Assembly: GCA_947685225.1 (NCBI GenBank)
Contig: CANTUV010000072.1
Span: forward strand, 4,588,001-4,652,000
DNA: 64,000 nucleotides
Direction: 5' to 3'
DNA from: Garcia nutans
Lineage: Eukaryota > Streptophyta > Magnoliopsida > Malpighiales > Euphorbiaceae
The first letter of the stretch is position 1. Each line of letters begins with the position of its first letter. Shown one piece after another: positions 32,601 to 43,123 of the stretch. Made by a program: the position numbers and the translations under genes. The notes beneath the pieces are model-generated. The model saw only the letters and a list, made by a program, of their open reading frames with translations, made no database searches and was not told the DNA's origin.

Positions 32601-34294
32601 ACAAGAGTTTGAAGTATTTGGGTGTCCAGAAAGAACTCAATCTTCGTCAGAGGAGATGGTTAGAATTGATTAAAGACTACGACTGCTTGATTGACTATCA
32701 TCCAGGTAAAGCAAATGTTGTTGCTGATGCCTTGAGTCGGAAGTCTTTAGCTGGTTTAACAGTTTACTCGCTCTCGTTGCTTGTTGAGTTGAGAGCATTG
32801 CATGCCAGTTTTGTACCTTGTGTTGATGGTGCATTATTGGCACAGTTGCAATTGAAGCCGATTTTGTTAGATCAGATCAAAGAAGCTCAGTTGGCCGATA
32901 AGAAGATTCAGAAGATTATTTCATATTGTAAGAATGGGAAGACAAGAGATTTTGTTGTGAAAGATGATGGGAGTCTCTGGTTTAAAAACCGATTGTGTGT
33001 ACCCGATGATGCTGAATTGAAAAGAGTCATTTTAGAAGAAGCACATCAGTCAGTGTTTGCTATGCATCCGGGTAATACGAAGATGTATCATGATTTGAGA
33101 CAGCATTATTGGTGGATTGGTTTGAAGAGAGACATTGCAGATTTTGTGTCAAAATGTCTCACTTGTCAGAAGGTTAAAGCAGAGCATCAAGTTCCAACCG
33201 GGTTGCTTCAACCGTTGTCAGTACCAGAATGGAAGTGGGAAAGAGTGACAATGGATTTTGTGTCTGGTTTGCCATTGACACAAAAGAAGCATGATGCTAT
33301 ATGGGTGATTGTGGATAGATTGACTAAAGCAGCTCATTTCCTTCCGGTGCGGATGGATTACTCTTTGGAGAGGTTGGCTGAGCTGTATATCCATGAGATT
33401 GTGAAACTGCATGGTGTTCCAACTTCTTTAGTGTCTGATCGAGATCCCAGGTTTACTTCCAGATTTTGGAAGAGTTTGCATAGTGCTTTAGGTTCTCGAC
33501 TGCACTTCAGCACTGCTTTTCATCCACAGACGGATGGACAGTCAGAGAGGGTGATACAGATTCTTGAAGACATGTTGAGAAGCTGTGTCATTGATTTCAC
33601 TGGAAGTTGGGATAGATTTTTACCTCTTGTGGAGTTTGCATACAACAACAGTCACCAATCCAGCATTGGTATGGCACCGTTTGAAGCATTGTATGGCAGA
33701 CGGTGTAGGACACCTCTTTGTTGGAATGAGCTTGGAGATCATAAGTTGATAGGTCCTGATTTGATTCAAGAAACTGAAGAAAAAGTAAAGTTGATTTGAG
33801 ACAGGTTAAAAGCAGCTTCAGACCGACAGAAATCTTATGCAGATCTGAAAAGGAGAGATATAGAGTTTAATGTTGGCGATAAGGTATTTCTGAAAGTGTC
33901 TCCTTGGAAGAAGATTTTGAGGTTCGGTCGGAAAGGAAAATTGAGTCCTCGTTTCATTGGGCCGTATGAAGTGTTAGAAAGAGTTGGGCCAGTTGCGTAT
34001 CGACTTGCTTTGCCACTTGAGTTGGATCGTATTCATAATGTATTTCATGTTTCTATGTTGAGGAGGTACAGGTCGGATCCATCTCATGTGTTGCCATTTG
34101 AATCTATTGAAGTGAGCCCAGACTTGACATTTGAAGAGGAACCAGTTGCTATCTTGGCATGAGAAGTGAAAGAGTTGAGGAACAAGAGTGTGCCATTGGT
34201 GAAAGTTCTATGGAAGAATCATGCAAAAGAAGAAGCGACTTGGGAGAGTGAACAATCCATGCGAGAGCAATATCCGCAGTTGTTTCAGCTTTGA
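29642..34294 (+). pseudogene. gag-pol: Chromovirus gag-pol polyprotein, three premature stops
   Basis: One frame of about 1550 codons from the ATG at 29642 (MDSHSCQS). In order: retrotransposon gag capsid; a Gly/Arg-rich region with zinc knuckle CFRCGSPDHFVRDYPE, whose last Cys is Tyr; aspartic protease at ALIDPGSTHSYV; RT with [20 protein letters not shown] and catalytic VFIDDILVYS; RNase H (YSDASHRGLGCV, YTDHKSLKYL, ADALSRK); integrase with HPGNTKMY...CLTCQKVK zinc domain and core residues in TMDFVSGLP, LVSDRDPRF and GQSERVIQI; chromodomain-like end (VKVLWKNHAKEEATWE). Stops at 32447 (TAG), 33797 (TGA) and 34160 (TGA) all fit single C-to-T changes. Otherwise unbroken, so inactivation is recent. 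Confidence 0.93.
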
Positions 34295-34302
34295 TATCAG
34301 GT

Positions 34303-34341
34303 AATTTCGAGGATGAAATTTTCTTTTTAGAGGGGGAGAAT
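34303..34341 (+). promoter_or_regulatory. Hairpin and polypurine tract before chromovirus 3' LTR
   Basis: AATTTCGAGGATGAAATT (34303-34320) is a near-perfect inverted repeat, followed by AGAGGGGGAGAAT against the LTR. The element at the right edge has AATTTCGTCCTCGAAATT at 63442-63459 in the mirrored place. This block is widely conserved before gypsy 3' LTRs in plants. Confidence 0.75.
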
Positions 34342-36073
34342 TGTAATATCCTCATGTATGCCCTAGAAGTCTTGGTTATGTTGTTGTTATTGTTGATGTT
34401 GTTGTTAGTGTTGTTGTTGTTATATATTGGATTGAATATATGTGTTAAATTGTAAGAGAAAAGAAATGGGAAGAGAATGTATATGTATATGTGTTTTGGA
34501 GAAGAAATTTAGGGTTTAGAGACAAATGTATATGTTGTGTATATGATGATATATATAACATATAGATTGGTCAAATATAGAGTCAATGCAAGAAGATATT
34601 TTTGTGGAATGTGCAATTACATATAAGGGCTTAGATGAGACAAAAGGTTAGTTAAATGGTGAAGGGTGTTTTAGTAATTGCAAGGTTAAAAACACTTGAT
34701 GGATATAAGAAGCCAAATTTGACTTTGCTCTTCATATTTTCTTCTTCTCTTCATGTGTGGCCGGATTCTCCATAGACAAAGAGAGAAAGAGAGGTGATCT
34801 TGAGGTTTGAAGCAAATTGAAGAAGGAATCAAGGGTGTTGGTTAGAGATTTGTGGAATTCTTCATTTAAGGTAAGTTTTCTCTTGATTTCTCTTGTTCTA
34901 TTTGGAATTTTGTTTGAGTTTGATGGAGTGTGTTTGTGTATGGTGTGTGTAAAAGTGTTGAAATGGAATTAAAGATAAGAAGCTAGGTTGGTGTTGGTGA
35001 TGGAAGAGTAAGAGTTGTGTTTAGTGAATTTTTTTCTGTTTTACAATTAGTAAAGGCTGTGACTTGTATGATTTTTAATTAATTATAGAAAAATGTTCTT
35101 GAACTGAATTTTTGATATGTTGTGCCTCTATGAGTCTAGAATGACTGAAAAATATGTTGATTCGATTTTGGATTGGTTATGAGTTTAGAAAGATTATTTT
35201 TATTAGACCTGTTCCAGCAGGTACCTTAACTGAGACAGCTATATTTCGGGATTTTTAATAAAATGTAGAAAAATCATATCCAATTGAATTTTGGATATGT
35301 TGTTTCTTAGTGAGTCTAGTATTTGAGAAAAATAATTTGGAACCACGTTGATTGAATTTGATTTATGGAATTCACAAAGTTCAGAACTGCTGCCAGGATG
35401 CAGGGCAATTGGGGCAGTCTGGTTAGGTGAACTATTTGACCAAGATTTTGTGTTCAGTTTGATCTGAAATTTTAAAGGAATGATTTTAAGATACAAAACT
35501 AAATTCTGTAAAAATTTTAGAATTTTTAGTCAAGTAGATTATTTTATACAATTTTTCAAAATAAGGATAAAATGGAGTCTAAAACCAGAATGTACTATTC
35601 ATATGGTCATTTTGCTAATATTCCTTTTGGATTAGATTGTGAAGAGGTTGAATTGCCCTAACCGTGTCCCTCAAGTGGCTGCCTGTGTCCCTCAATTGTG
35701 TGGGTTAGGGTTTTAATTCTTTGTTCTTCTTGCATTGCTTTGGTTCTCCAAAGGTAGGTTGGTCCTTAAACCTAACCCTAAACACTTTAAACACACTTGA
35801 ATCAATGAATGATATAATCAAATGCATGTGTAAGGTCCTAAAACTATGAATCATATCAATTGTTCTTTGCCCTAATTGCATTGTTGAGATTGAACAATGT
35901 TATGTTATGTATTGTGAATGGTAATGTGTTTCATGAGTAATATACATTGAAATTGAAATGTATATCAAAGATGCAATGATAATTTAAATAAGACATGATA
36001 TGAGACAATGCCATTGTGATTGGCTATGATGATGATATTGAAAGAAAGAAGGCATGTTTGCCTAAATGTGATG
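34342..36073 (+). repeat. 3' LTR of chromovirus, truncated (1732 of 2808 bp)
   Basis: Matches 26666-28397 at a constant offset. It breaks off at 36073 in the sequence AAATGTGATG, where host Tat gag sequence takes over. About seven mismatches to the 5' LTR were counted by eye. Confidence 0.93.
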
Positions 36074-36303
36074 GGTTTTGGGATTCAAGTGATAGTGATG
36101 ATGATACTATACCCAAGAAGGATGAGTGGACTTGGTCCGAGCCTGAAGAAGATGAGGTGATGAATGCTAGATCCGGTAAGCCTTATGCAAGGCCACCACC
36201 TAAAGAGATAGAAACTAATAAGGGGAAGGAAGTTGAAGTGGAAGAAGATGATGTTGTGCTCAAGTAATTGAAAAGAACCTAAGCAAGTGTTAGCATTTGG
36301 GAC
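36074..36303 (+). pseudogene. gag: Inner Tat gag tail
   Basis: After the truncated LTR the frame reads an acidic Asp/Ser-rich segment, then RSGKPYARPPPKE and EVEEDDVVLK, the region between Gag and protease in Tat elements. TAA stops at 36265 and 36280 fit Gln codons changed by C-to-T. The frame open from 36016 is a chimera: its first 19 residues are read from LTR sequence. Confidence 0.75.
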
Positions 36304-36798
36304 TTGTTAGCTACTTCTAAAAAGCACCGAGAAACTATGGCCAAAGCCTTAGCTAGCATGCCAATTTCTACCTTCACAACACCGGAGGAGTTTATCAAGT
36401 TCATAAAAATTGGGAAAGTAATGAAATGCGAAGAGGTCCAAGAAAATAGTGAAGTTAGTATGGGAGCAGTTTTTTTTTTAGATTCGGACTTACCGGAGGA
36501 AGGGAGAGACCACATCTGCCCTCTCTTTATCAAAATAGAAGTCAAGGGGAAGAGGACTCCGTGTGTAATGGTCGATGATGGGTCTGCCATAAATGTTTGT
36601 CCACTTAAGATACTGCCAAAGCTATCCATGTCAACAAGAGATCTAAACCCGACCGAGGTAACAATTCGTGCTTATGACAACACTAAGAGGCATGTCGAAG
36701 GGACTTTCAAAGCGGCTGTCAAGGTTGGGCCAATTGAATTTATTGTTGAATTTGTTGTTTTAGACATACCGGTTACCTTCGCCATACTCTTGGGATGA
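36304..36798 (+). pseudogene. Inner Tat aspartic protease
   Basis: 165 residues, same frame as the gag tail. The leading part (HRETMAKALASMPIS) is the Tat pre-protease helix. The active-site region is VMVDDGSAINVCPLKILPKL, D-D-G where most family members have D-N-G. The C-terminus has the FVVLDIP and ILLG motifs. It ends in TGA at 36796, where relatives continue with Arg-Pro-Trp, so a C-to-T change of CGA. Processes the polyprotein. Confidence 0.82.
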
Positions 36799-37572
36799 CC
36801 ATGGTTTCACCCTCTTGGTGGAGTTCCTTCCACCCTTCATCAAAAGATCAAAATCCCCAACATAAATGAGACAGTGGTCATTGAAGCTGAAGATAATGAG
36901 ATTGTTAACGCTCTAATGGTTGAGATGCCTCTCAATGGTTTTCAAGTGGCTACAGTTTTTGATGATGAAGTAGTGGACTCCAAAGTCTTGAATATGATGA
37001 AGAACATGAACTACCTTCTCGGAGCTGGTCTTGGAAAGGGTAAGGCTGGTTTAACAAAGTTACCAGATTTTAGAACTCAAACTTCCAAGAAGGGGTTAGG
37101 ATATGATGAAGACAACGATGTCCAGCCAAAGAAGAGTGAGAAGATGAGCTTCCCACCACTTGAAGAGATCTTTTTCAAAGCTCCAGATATGGGACCACTC
37201 CAAGGAAAGCCTGAGCCAATCATGTTCATGGGTAAGTTAATTCCAGGTTTTGAAATTTTTGCAGATGTTGCTGAGCTAGTGGAGCAAGTGAAGAAAGAGT
37301 TCACCCTGTCAACCAACAAAGAATCCAATCTAAAAGAGAAGAATGAAGCTGCCCTGAAAGTTGAGAAGACTCCGGAGGAGATTGCCACCCTAGTTGAAGA
37401 AAAGTTTGAAGACATACTACTTTATGATTCTGATTTTGATTTTGATTTTAATTTGTCTGCTTTGTATGAGGATGTTGATGTTTTCTTTTCCAAAATGAAT
37501 GCAATAATGTCTGATTTTGCTTACTTGTGTGATGTTTCTCCTGATGGTTGCATACATTCAAATAACAGTTAA
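36799..37572 (+). pseudogene. Inner Tat linker with G-patch domain
   Basis: In the same frame after the TGA. It contains a G-patch-like motif (MNYLLGAGLGKGKAGL followed later by KKGLGYDED) of the kind found between protease and RT in Tat elements, where it probably binds RNA. An acidic Asp/Phe-rich stretch follows. The TAA at 37570 may be another altered codon, since the frame continues with NINSVNTQPLNLG. Confidence 0.75.
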
Positions 37573-38638
37573 ATGAGCATCTTTAATATTAATTCTGTTA
37601 ACACACAACCATTAAATTTGGGAACAACTAAAAATCCTAAAAACATTAGCATAGCATCTGACCTTACTCCTGATGAGAGAGAGAGATTTGAAAAAATATT
37701 AAAAAAATATGAAGAAGTATTTTCCTGGTCTTATGAAGATATGCCGGGGATAGATTGAGACATAGCCAAGCATCACATCCCTACTTACACTCACATTAAA
37801 CCTGTCAAATAAAAGCTTAGGAGATTAAGACCTGAGTGGGCTGAATTGGTTAAAGAAGAAGTCACCAAGCAAATACAAGTAAAGTTCCTTGAAGTGATAG
37901 AATACCCAGATTGGCTAGCCAACATAGTACCCATGCCAAAGAAAGATGGAAGGATAAGGGTTTGCATGGACTATAGAGATCTAAACAAGGCTTCCCCTAA
38001 GGATGATTTTCCTTTACCTCATATAGATGTTCTCATTGATAGTGCATCCTCTAGTGTGCTACACTCATTTGTTGATGGATTTTCCGGATACAATCAAGTG
38101 TTAATGGCCCAAGAGTATAAAGCCAAAACTGCCTTCATTACTACATGGGGTATATTTTGTTATAGGGTGATGCCGTTTGGCTTAAAGAATGCTGGAGCAA
38201 CCTACCAAAGGATGGCCACCACACTATTTCATGACATGATGCACAAAGAAGTTGAAGTATATGTTGATGATATGATGGTTAAGTCGAATACAAGGGAGCA
38301 ACACTTCCAAAAATTGGAATTATTCTTCAATAGAGCTTTAAAATATAAGCTAAGATTAAATCCGAAGAAGTGTGTATTCGATGTTACTTTAGGCAAATTA
38401 TTGGGACATGTAATTGGTCCGAATGGTATTGAGATAGATCCTGACAACAATCAGGGATATGCCAGCCCCAAAGATGGAGAGAGAAGTTCAGGGATTCATT
38501 GGTAAACTGCAGTACATTAGCAGATTTATAGCAAAGCTTACAACAATTTTTGAGCCTATCTTCAAATTGTTTAGAAAGAATTAGCCGGCCATATGGAATG
38601 AAGAATGTCAAAAGGCCTTTGATCGAATAAAGGAGTAT
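37573..38638 (+). pseudogene. Inner Tat reverse transcriptase
   Basis: Reads ERFEKILKKYEEVFSWSYEDMPGI, then RT with VPMPKKDGRIRVCMDYRDLN, FVDGFSGYNQVLMA, YRVMPFGLKNAGATYQR and catalytic EVYVDDMMVKS. TGA at 37756, TAA at 37810 and TAG at 38582 fit Arg, Gln and Gln codons altered by C-to-T. A one-base frame change lies near 38447. In family members RT is fused to the two RNase H domains and the integrase that follow. Confidence 0.88.
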
Positions 38639-39120
38639 TTGTTGAATCCACCTGTTTTGAAACCACCTAAACCCGGCAAACCTCTATTACTATACTTAGC
38701 AGTAGAAGAAGAGTCGATAGGAGCCATGCTAGCCCAAGCAGATGAGTTGGGGATTGAGCATGCTATTTACTATTTGAGTAGAAAGCTCCTACCTTATGAA
38801 ATTAAGTATAATATCATTGAAAAGACATGTATAGCCATGGTTTGGTCTTCTAAGAAGTTGCGGCATTACTTTCAATCGTATAGTGTTCAAGCAATTTCTA
38901 GGTTGGATCCAATGAAGTACTTAAGGGAGACACCCTCTTTAATTGGAAAATATGGTCGATGGTTGATAATATTAGAAGAATTTGATATCGAGTATGTAAC
39001 CAGAAAAATAATTAAAGGTAGAGTGGTGGCAGAATTCCTCGCTCAACAACCATTACCAGAAAGTGAAGAGGTAATCTTAGAATTTCTAGATGAACATTTG
39101 GAAGCAATTGAAGTACAAGG
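38639..39120 (+). pseudogene. Inner Tat RNase H (first)
   Basis: First ~160 residues of the frame 38639-40006: LLLYLAVEEESIGAML, YYLSRKL, EKTCIAMVWSSKKLRHYF. This is the degenerate gypsy RNase H directly after RT; in Tat elements it has lost part of its catalytic set and works as a connection domain. Confidence 0.78.
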
Positions 39121-39520
39121 GTGGAAAATGTATTTTGATGGAGTAGCAAACAAGAAAGGACCAGGTTTGGGAGTTATACTAGAATCGCCCGAAGGGGAAC
39201 TTATCCCTTTAGCAAAGAAGTTGAAATTTAGGGCAACCAATAATATGGTGGAGTACAAAGCTTGTATTTTCGGTTTGGAGACCCTAATGATTATGAAGGT
39301 GGATAAGGTGGAAGTTTATGGCGATTCATTGCTAGTAGTATCTCAAGTAAATGGAGAATGGGAGTTGAAGGAGGACAAATTAAAACCATACCACCGTTAT
39401 TTGACCATGATGAAGAAGAAATTTAAGGAATGTAGGTTTATACACCTGTCAAGAGAAGAAAATCAGATGGCTGATGCCCTGGCCACATTGTCTTCTGTGT
39501 GGGAAAATCCTGTCAGCCTA
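39121..39520 (+). pseudogene. Inner Tat second RNase H (archaeal type)
   Basis: Within the same open frame: KMYFDGVANKKGPGLGVIL (first Asp), NNMVEYKACIFGLE (Glu), VYGDSLLVVSQVNGEWE (Asp), and REENQMADALATL (last Asp). All four acidic residues of an aRNH domain are present. The second RNase H is a marker of the Tat lineage and of its dual-RNase H relatives. Confidence 0.88.
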
Positions 39521-39599
39521 TTCCTTAAACCTCTAATCTTGACCAGTTCATCGACTCCTTGCTATGAATATGAGACAATCATGGAAGTTGATACAGACC

Positions 39600-40852
39600 A
39601 CGATGCATGGTATGATACTATAAGGCAATTTTCTGAGGAAAGAGAATACCCGCCGGGGGCAACAAAGAAAGAGAGAAGAGCCATAAGACGGTGGTCATTG
39701 CAATACATCACCTTCCATGGGGAGTTATATCGAAGATGGCCTGATGGGGTGCATTTGAGATGTTTAAGGAAGCCTGAAGTGGAGCGTATCATGTCAGAAA
39801 TACATGCGGGAAGTTGCGGTCCGTACATGAGTGGTTTGGCCCGAGTTAAGAAGGTTATTCGACAAGGTTACTATTGGTTGACCATAGAGAGAGACTGTAT
39901 TGAGTTTGTAAAGAAGTGCCAGCAATGTCAGATGTATGGTAACTTGAATCATATGCCTCCTGAAGAACTGCATTCAATGTCTTCACCCTGGCCATTTGCC
40001 ACCTAGGGTATCGACATTATAGGAGAGAGACATCCGACAGCCTCAAACAGTCACCGTTTCATTGTAGTAGTAGTTGATTATTTTTCAAAATGGGTCGAAG
40101 CCGAATCTTTCAACATGCTGGGTGCAAGTCAAATGGCTAGGTTTATCGAAAAGAACCTCATCTGCAGATATGGGGTCCCGTATAATGTGATATCAGACAA
40201 TGGGGTATAGTTTCAAGGAGCAGTTAAGGATTTATTGTCCAAGTACCAAATCCATCATCATCGATCCTCTCCTTATAGACCAAAGGCTAATGGTGCAGTA
40301 GAAGCAACAAACAAGACAATTAAGCAAATTCTGTCCAAGATGACCAAGACTTACAGGGATTGGTCAGAGATGCTTCCCATTGCTTTATGGGGATATAGGA
40401 CAAGTGTGCGAACACCTACTGGGATGACACCGTTCTCTTTGGTTTATGGGATGGAAGCTGTATTGCCAATTAAGATTGAGATCAAGTCATTAAGAGTAAT
40501 CTTAGAAGTGGAACTGCCTGAAACAGAATGGGTAGCAAGTAGATACACACAATTAGCTCTATTAGAAGATAGAAGATTAAAGGCGTTGTATCATCATCAA
40601 CTGTATCAAAAGAAGATAGCTCGGGCCTACAATAGAAGGGTTAAGGTTAGAAAATTCAGAGTTGGGGATTTGGTGTTAAAGCAAGGTAAGCCTAATGTAT
40701 CTGATCCAAGAGGGAAGTTCATACCTAGCTGGGAAGGGCCATATGTCATGAAACAAGTCATGAGCAAAGGTGCGGTGAAGTTATCAGACATGGACGAGAA
40801 TGAATTTAGTGAGCCAGTAAACATTGACAGGTTGAAGAGGTTTTATGTATGA
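39600..40852 (+). pseudogene. Inner Tat integrase
   Basis: Zinc-binding segment EIHAGSCGPYMSG...CIEFVKKCQQCQ, in which the second His is Tyr. The core has GIDIIGERHP, VISDNGV and GAVEATNKTIKQ supplying D, D and E. The C-terminal part is a positively charged domain ending RLKRFYV at the natural stop 40850. TAG at 40004 (Trp codon) and 40208 (Gln codon) are premature transition-type stops. Integrates the cDNA. Confidence 0.88.
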
Positions 40853-40876
40853 TAGAAAAAAGAGAAAAAGAGCTTG

Positions 40877-41020
40877 CTAGGTTGAAAACCCAAAACGGGC
40901 AGCCTAGGCAAAATTTAGAGTAGTCCGCTAGTTCCGAAAAACCAAAAGGGCAGGCTAGGCAACAATTAGGGCTAAATGAGAGAAAATCGCCAATTAGAAA
41001 ACCCGAAAGGGCTAATTGGC
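40877..41020. repeat. Three compensating hairpins downstream of pol
   Basis: Hairpins at 40877-40907, 40928-40958 and 40989-41020. Loops share the core AAAACCC-AAA-GGGC (one base gained in the first); stems differ: CTAGGTTG/CAGCCTAG, CTAGTT/GGCTAG, GCCAATTAG/CTAATTGGC. See also 41699-41847. Confidence 0.85.
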
Positions 41021-41660
41021 AGAAAGAGTGATCTTGAGTATGCTAGCTTTATGTTTGGTTGTTTCCCAATTTAATAAAACAGAATTAATGTTAAAATTGT
41101 TCTGTGTGCACTGTTATAAGTATTTGACTAGATATGGATGAAATAAATAATCATAATTGCAAATGGTGATGACAAATTATAAATGGAAAGGAAACATCTT
41201 TTATTACTTTAATTATTTTTTCATCCTAACAATACACTTTCTGAATTGACAAATGTAAAATCTATGGCAGTCGATAAGTGTAACGTGCAGGCCAGCTTTG
41301 CCTCAACCGATCTAAGTAAGCTTTAGTCAAGCAAGGCATGTCTAAGTCGGGAGCAAAGTCATAATCACGAGGCTCAGCTCCATACTGATGCCCAAGTCGG
41401 CGAGGATCATAGCATGTACCTTGACGAAGAGCAGCAAAGGGAACGTACATCAAGTATGTCCACATGGTGATACGAGAAATCTTCCACCAAGGTACCAACC
41501 AATGGATATTGACTTCAGAGCGTGAGTGGATCCAGTCAACCCAGTCAGCATATAAAGAAACGGGATGGAGTAGCTTCCTAGCAGAATGATGATGTGGCAG
41601 GTATCTGGCAAAATCCATGGAGGAAGTATCAAGCAAACAAAGACACTCCTGAAGCCAAAT

Positions 41661-41853
41661 CTGTGAAGAAAAAATTAAGTTAAAAAAAAAAAAGTCCGCT
41701 AAGTTAAAAACCCGCAAGGGCAGCTTAGGCAAAAATTAGGACAACTCGCTAGTTCCGAAAACCCACATGGGCAAACTAGGCAAAAATTAGAGCAATAAAA
41801 AGAAAAAAATAAAACCTAAATTGAAAACCCAAAAGGGCAGTTTAGGTAATTAC
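41661..41853 (-). other. Intron of antisense DUF7745-like gene
   Basis: Minus-strand GTAATT...TTCACAG. Holds three hairpins of the AAAACCC-GGGC family at 41699-41728, 41749-41779 and 41814-41847. Confidence 0.6.
41699..41847. repeat. Three more compensating hairpins, inside the intron
   Basis: Stems CTAAGTT/AGCTTAG, CTAGTT/AACTAG and ACCTAAATTG/CAGTTTAGGT around the same AACCC...GGGC loop. The last one ends five bases before the splice donor. Confidence 0.85.
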
Positions 41854-42472
41854 CTGAAGCAGCAACGGACTCCCAGTCAGTCTCCTTGATAATCCCGATT
41901 TAAATCGGTCTAATCCGACTAAGGTTTCAGCTAAGATCACAGGTACCGGCGACAAGCCTCCTTCCATTTGGTCCATAATATCCAATACTCTTGGATCAAT
42001 ATCGCCGTCAGAAGAAACAAGCAAGAATTAGCCGAGCAAGCAAAGAAAAAGCATGTGTCCCCATGCCTTAGTAGGAGCCAAATGAGAGAGACAAAAGTCA
42101 ATCAAAGGAGCAAGTAGAATTTTTTCACCTCTCATCTACCGAAGAACTACAGGTTTTTGAATTTGAAATAACATCTGCATCTTCTGTTGAGTCTTGGAAA
42201 TCAATGTGGGTAATGCCATTTGTTGATTATTTGGATATCCAAGGACGGCCTCAAACTCTTCAATCAAGGGACATATTTCAAAGCCATTAATTCTAAATAC
42301 CCTAGAATCCATATCCCAAAAGGAAACCACGACATGTAAGAAGGAGTGGTCCAATTTGACATTTTGAAAACATTTTAAGATGTCAAGCTTTGACCATGAA
42401 ATTTGCTTCCAATGGATGGCATCCATATTCTTAAATAGAATTTTTATTTTCTTTAAATGGTGATCGGTCATG

Positions 42473-43123
42473 GTTGATGAATAAAGGAGAACCAAAATTG
42501 CTAAAGGAAGTCTTCACGTTGAAAGAGAGAGATTTTTGGTTTATGAATTAAAATATGGCATGAAGGGTGATTTATATAGAAGAAACAAACCTTTTCCAAA
42601 AGTGAAAAGGAAAAGGTAATGGGAAAGGTAAGGCCATATGGCATAAGGAAAGGAATTGGTCATAATTTCCTTTTCCACTTTGGATTTGGTTTAACAAAAG
42701 AAGTAGATGTAAAAAAGAAAAGTGGTGCTGTAATAAAAAAAATAATAATAAAAAAAAGGTGGTATAGTAACGTAAAAAAAATTGCAGTAACAAAAAAATA
42801 ATGAAAAAAAAAAGGGATTACAATAAAGAGGAAAATTGTATAGTTTTTATTATTGTACAATGTTTTACAATTGTTACAATATTTACATATCACTAAGAGG
42901 GTGGTGGAAGGTCACCAAATAAAGACTTGAAAAAGTCGTCGCCTGTTGGAGGAGGGGGCAAATTACTCATCCCGGGATCATCCAAAGCAGAAGCACTAAA
43001 ATCCCTATTGTCTTGGAGTTCTGATTTTTCATGGTCCTCGTCAGAAGCAGACGAAAGGATCTCATGGTCATTAGTCTAGGGGCCTCTCGATGAAGAAGCG
43101 CCGGGATCCCTCATCCCCCGAAA
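42473..43123. other. Spacer between the two antisense genes
   Basis: AT-rich, with A-runs at 42700-42830. Minus-strand promoter of the DUF7745-like gene would fall here. No coding segment recognised. Confidence 0.55.

Larger units (their letters stand above)
26666..36073 (+). mobile_element. Chromovirus-type gypsy element, nearly intact, 3' LTR truncated
   Basis: 5' LTR (26666-29473), Met-type primer site, one continuous gag-pol frame (29642-34294) interrupted by three stops, polypurine tract, and a 3' LTR cut at 36073. Gypsy order (RT, RNase H, integrase) with a chromodomain-like end. The two LTRs align without any indel over 1732 bases (constant offset 7676) with about seven substitutions seen by eye, so this is the youngest element here. 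Its right end and the gag middle of the host Tat element are both lost. Confidence 0.93.
41262..42472 (-). pseudogene. Antisense DUF7745-like gene of inner Tat element
   Basis: Runs against pol. The start is the Met at 42472 (MTDHHLKKIKILFKNMDAIHW). The product resembles the DUF7745/plant-mobile-domain-related proteins: FRINGFEICPLIEEFEAVLGYP near residue 60, and PVPVILAETL...LTGSPLLLQ before the intron. A 193-base intron follows (41853-41661; donor CAG/GTAATT, acceptor TTCACAG), then IWLQECLCLL to the stop at 41262. Splicing keeps frame (LLQ-IWLQ). Stops near 42136 and 42040 show decay. Antisense extra genes between pol and the 3' LTR are known in Tat elements. Function unknown. Confidence 0.65.

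Noticed and set aside
34149..34355. 68-residue minus-strand ORF over the polypurine tract
   Set aside because: Antisense shadow of the chromovirus pol end and 3' LTR border.
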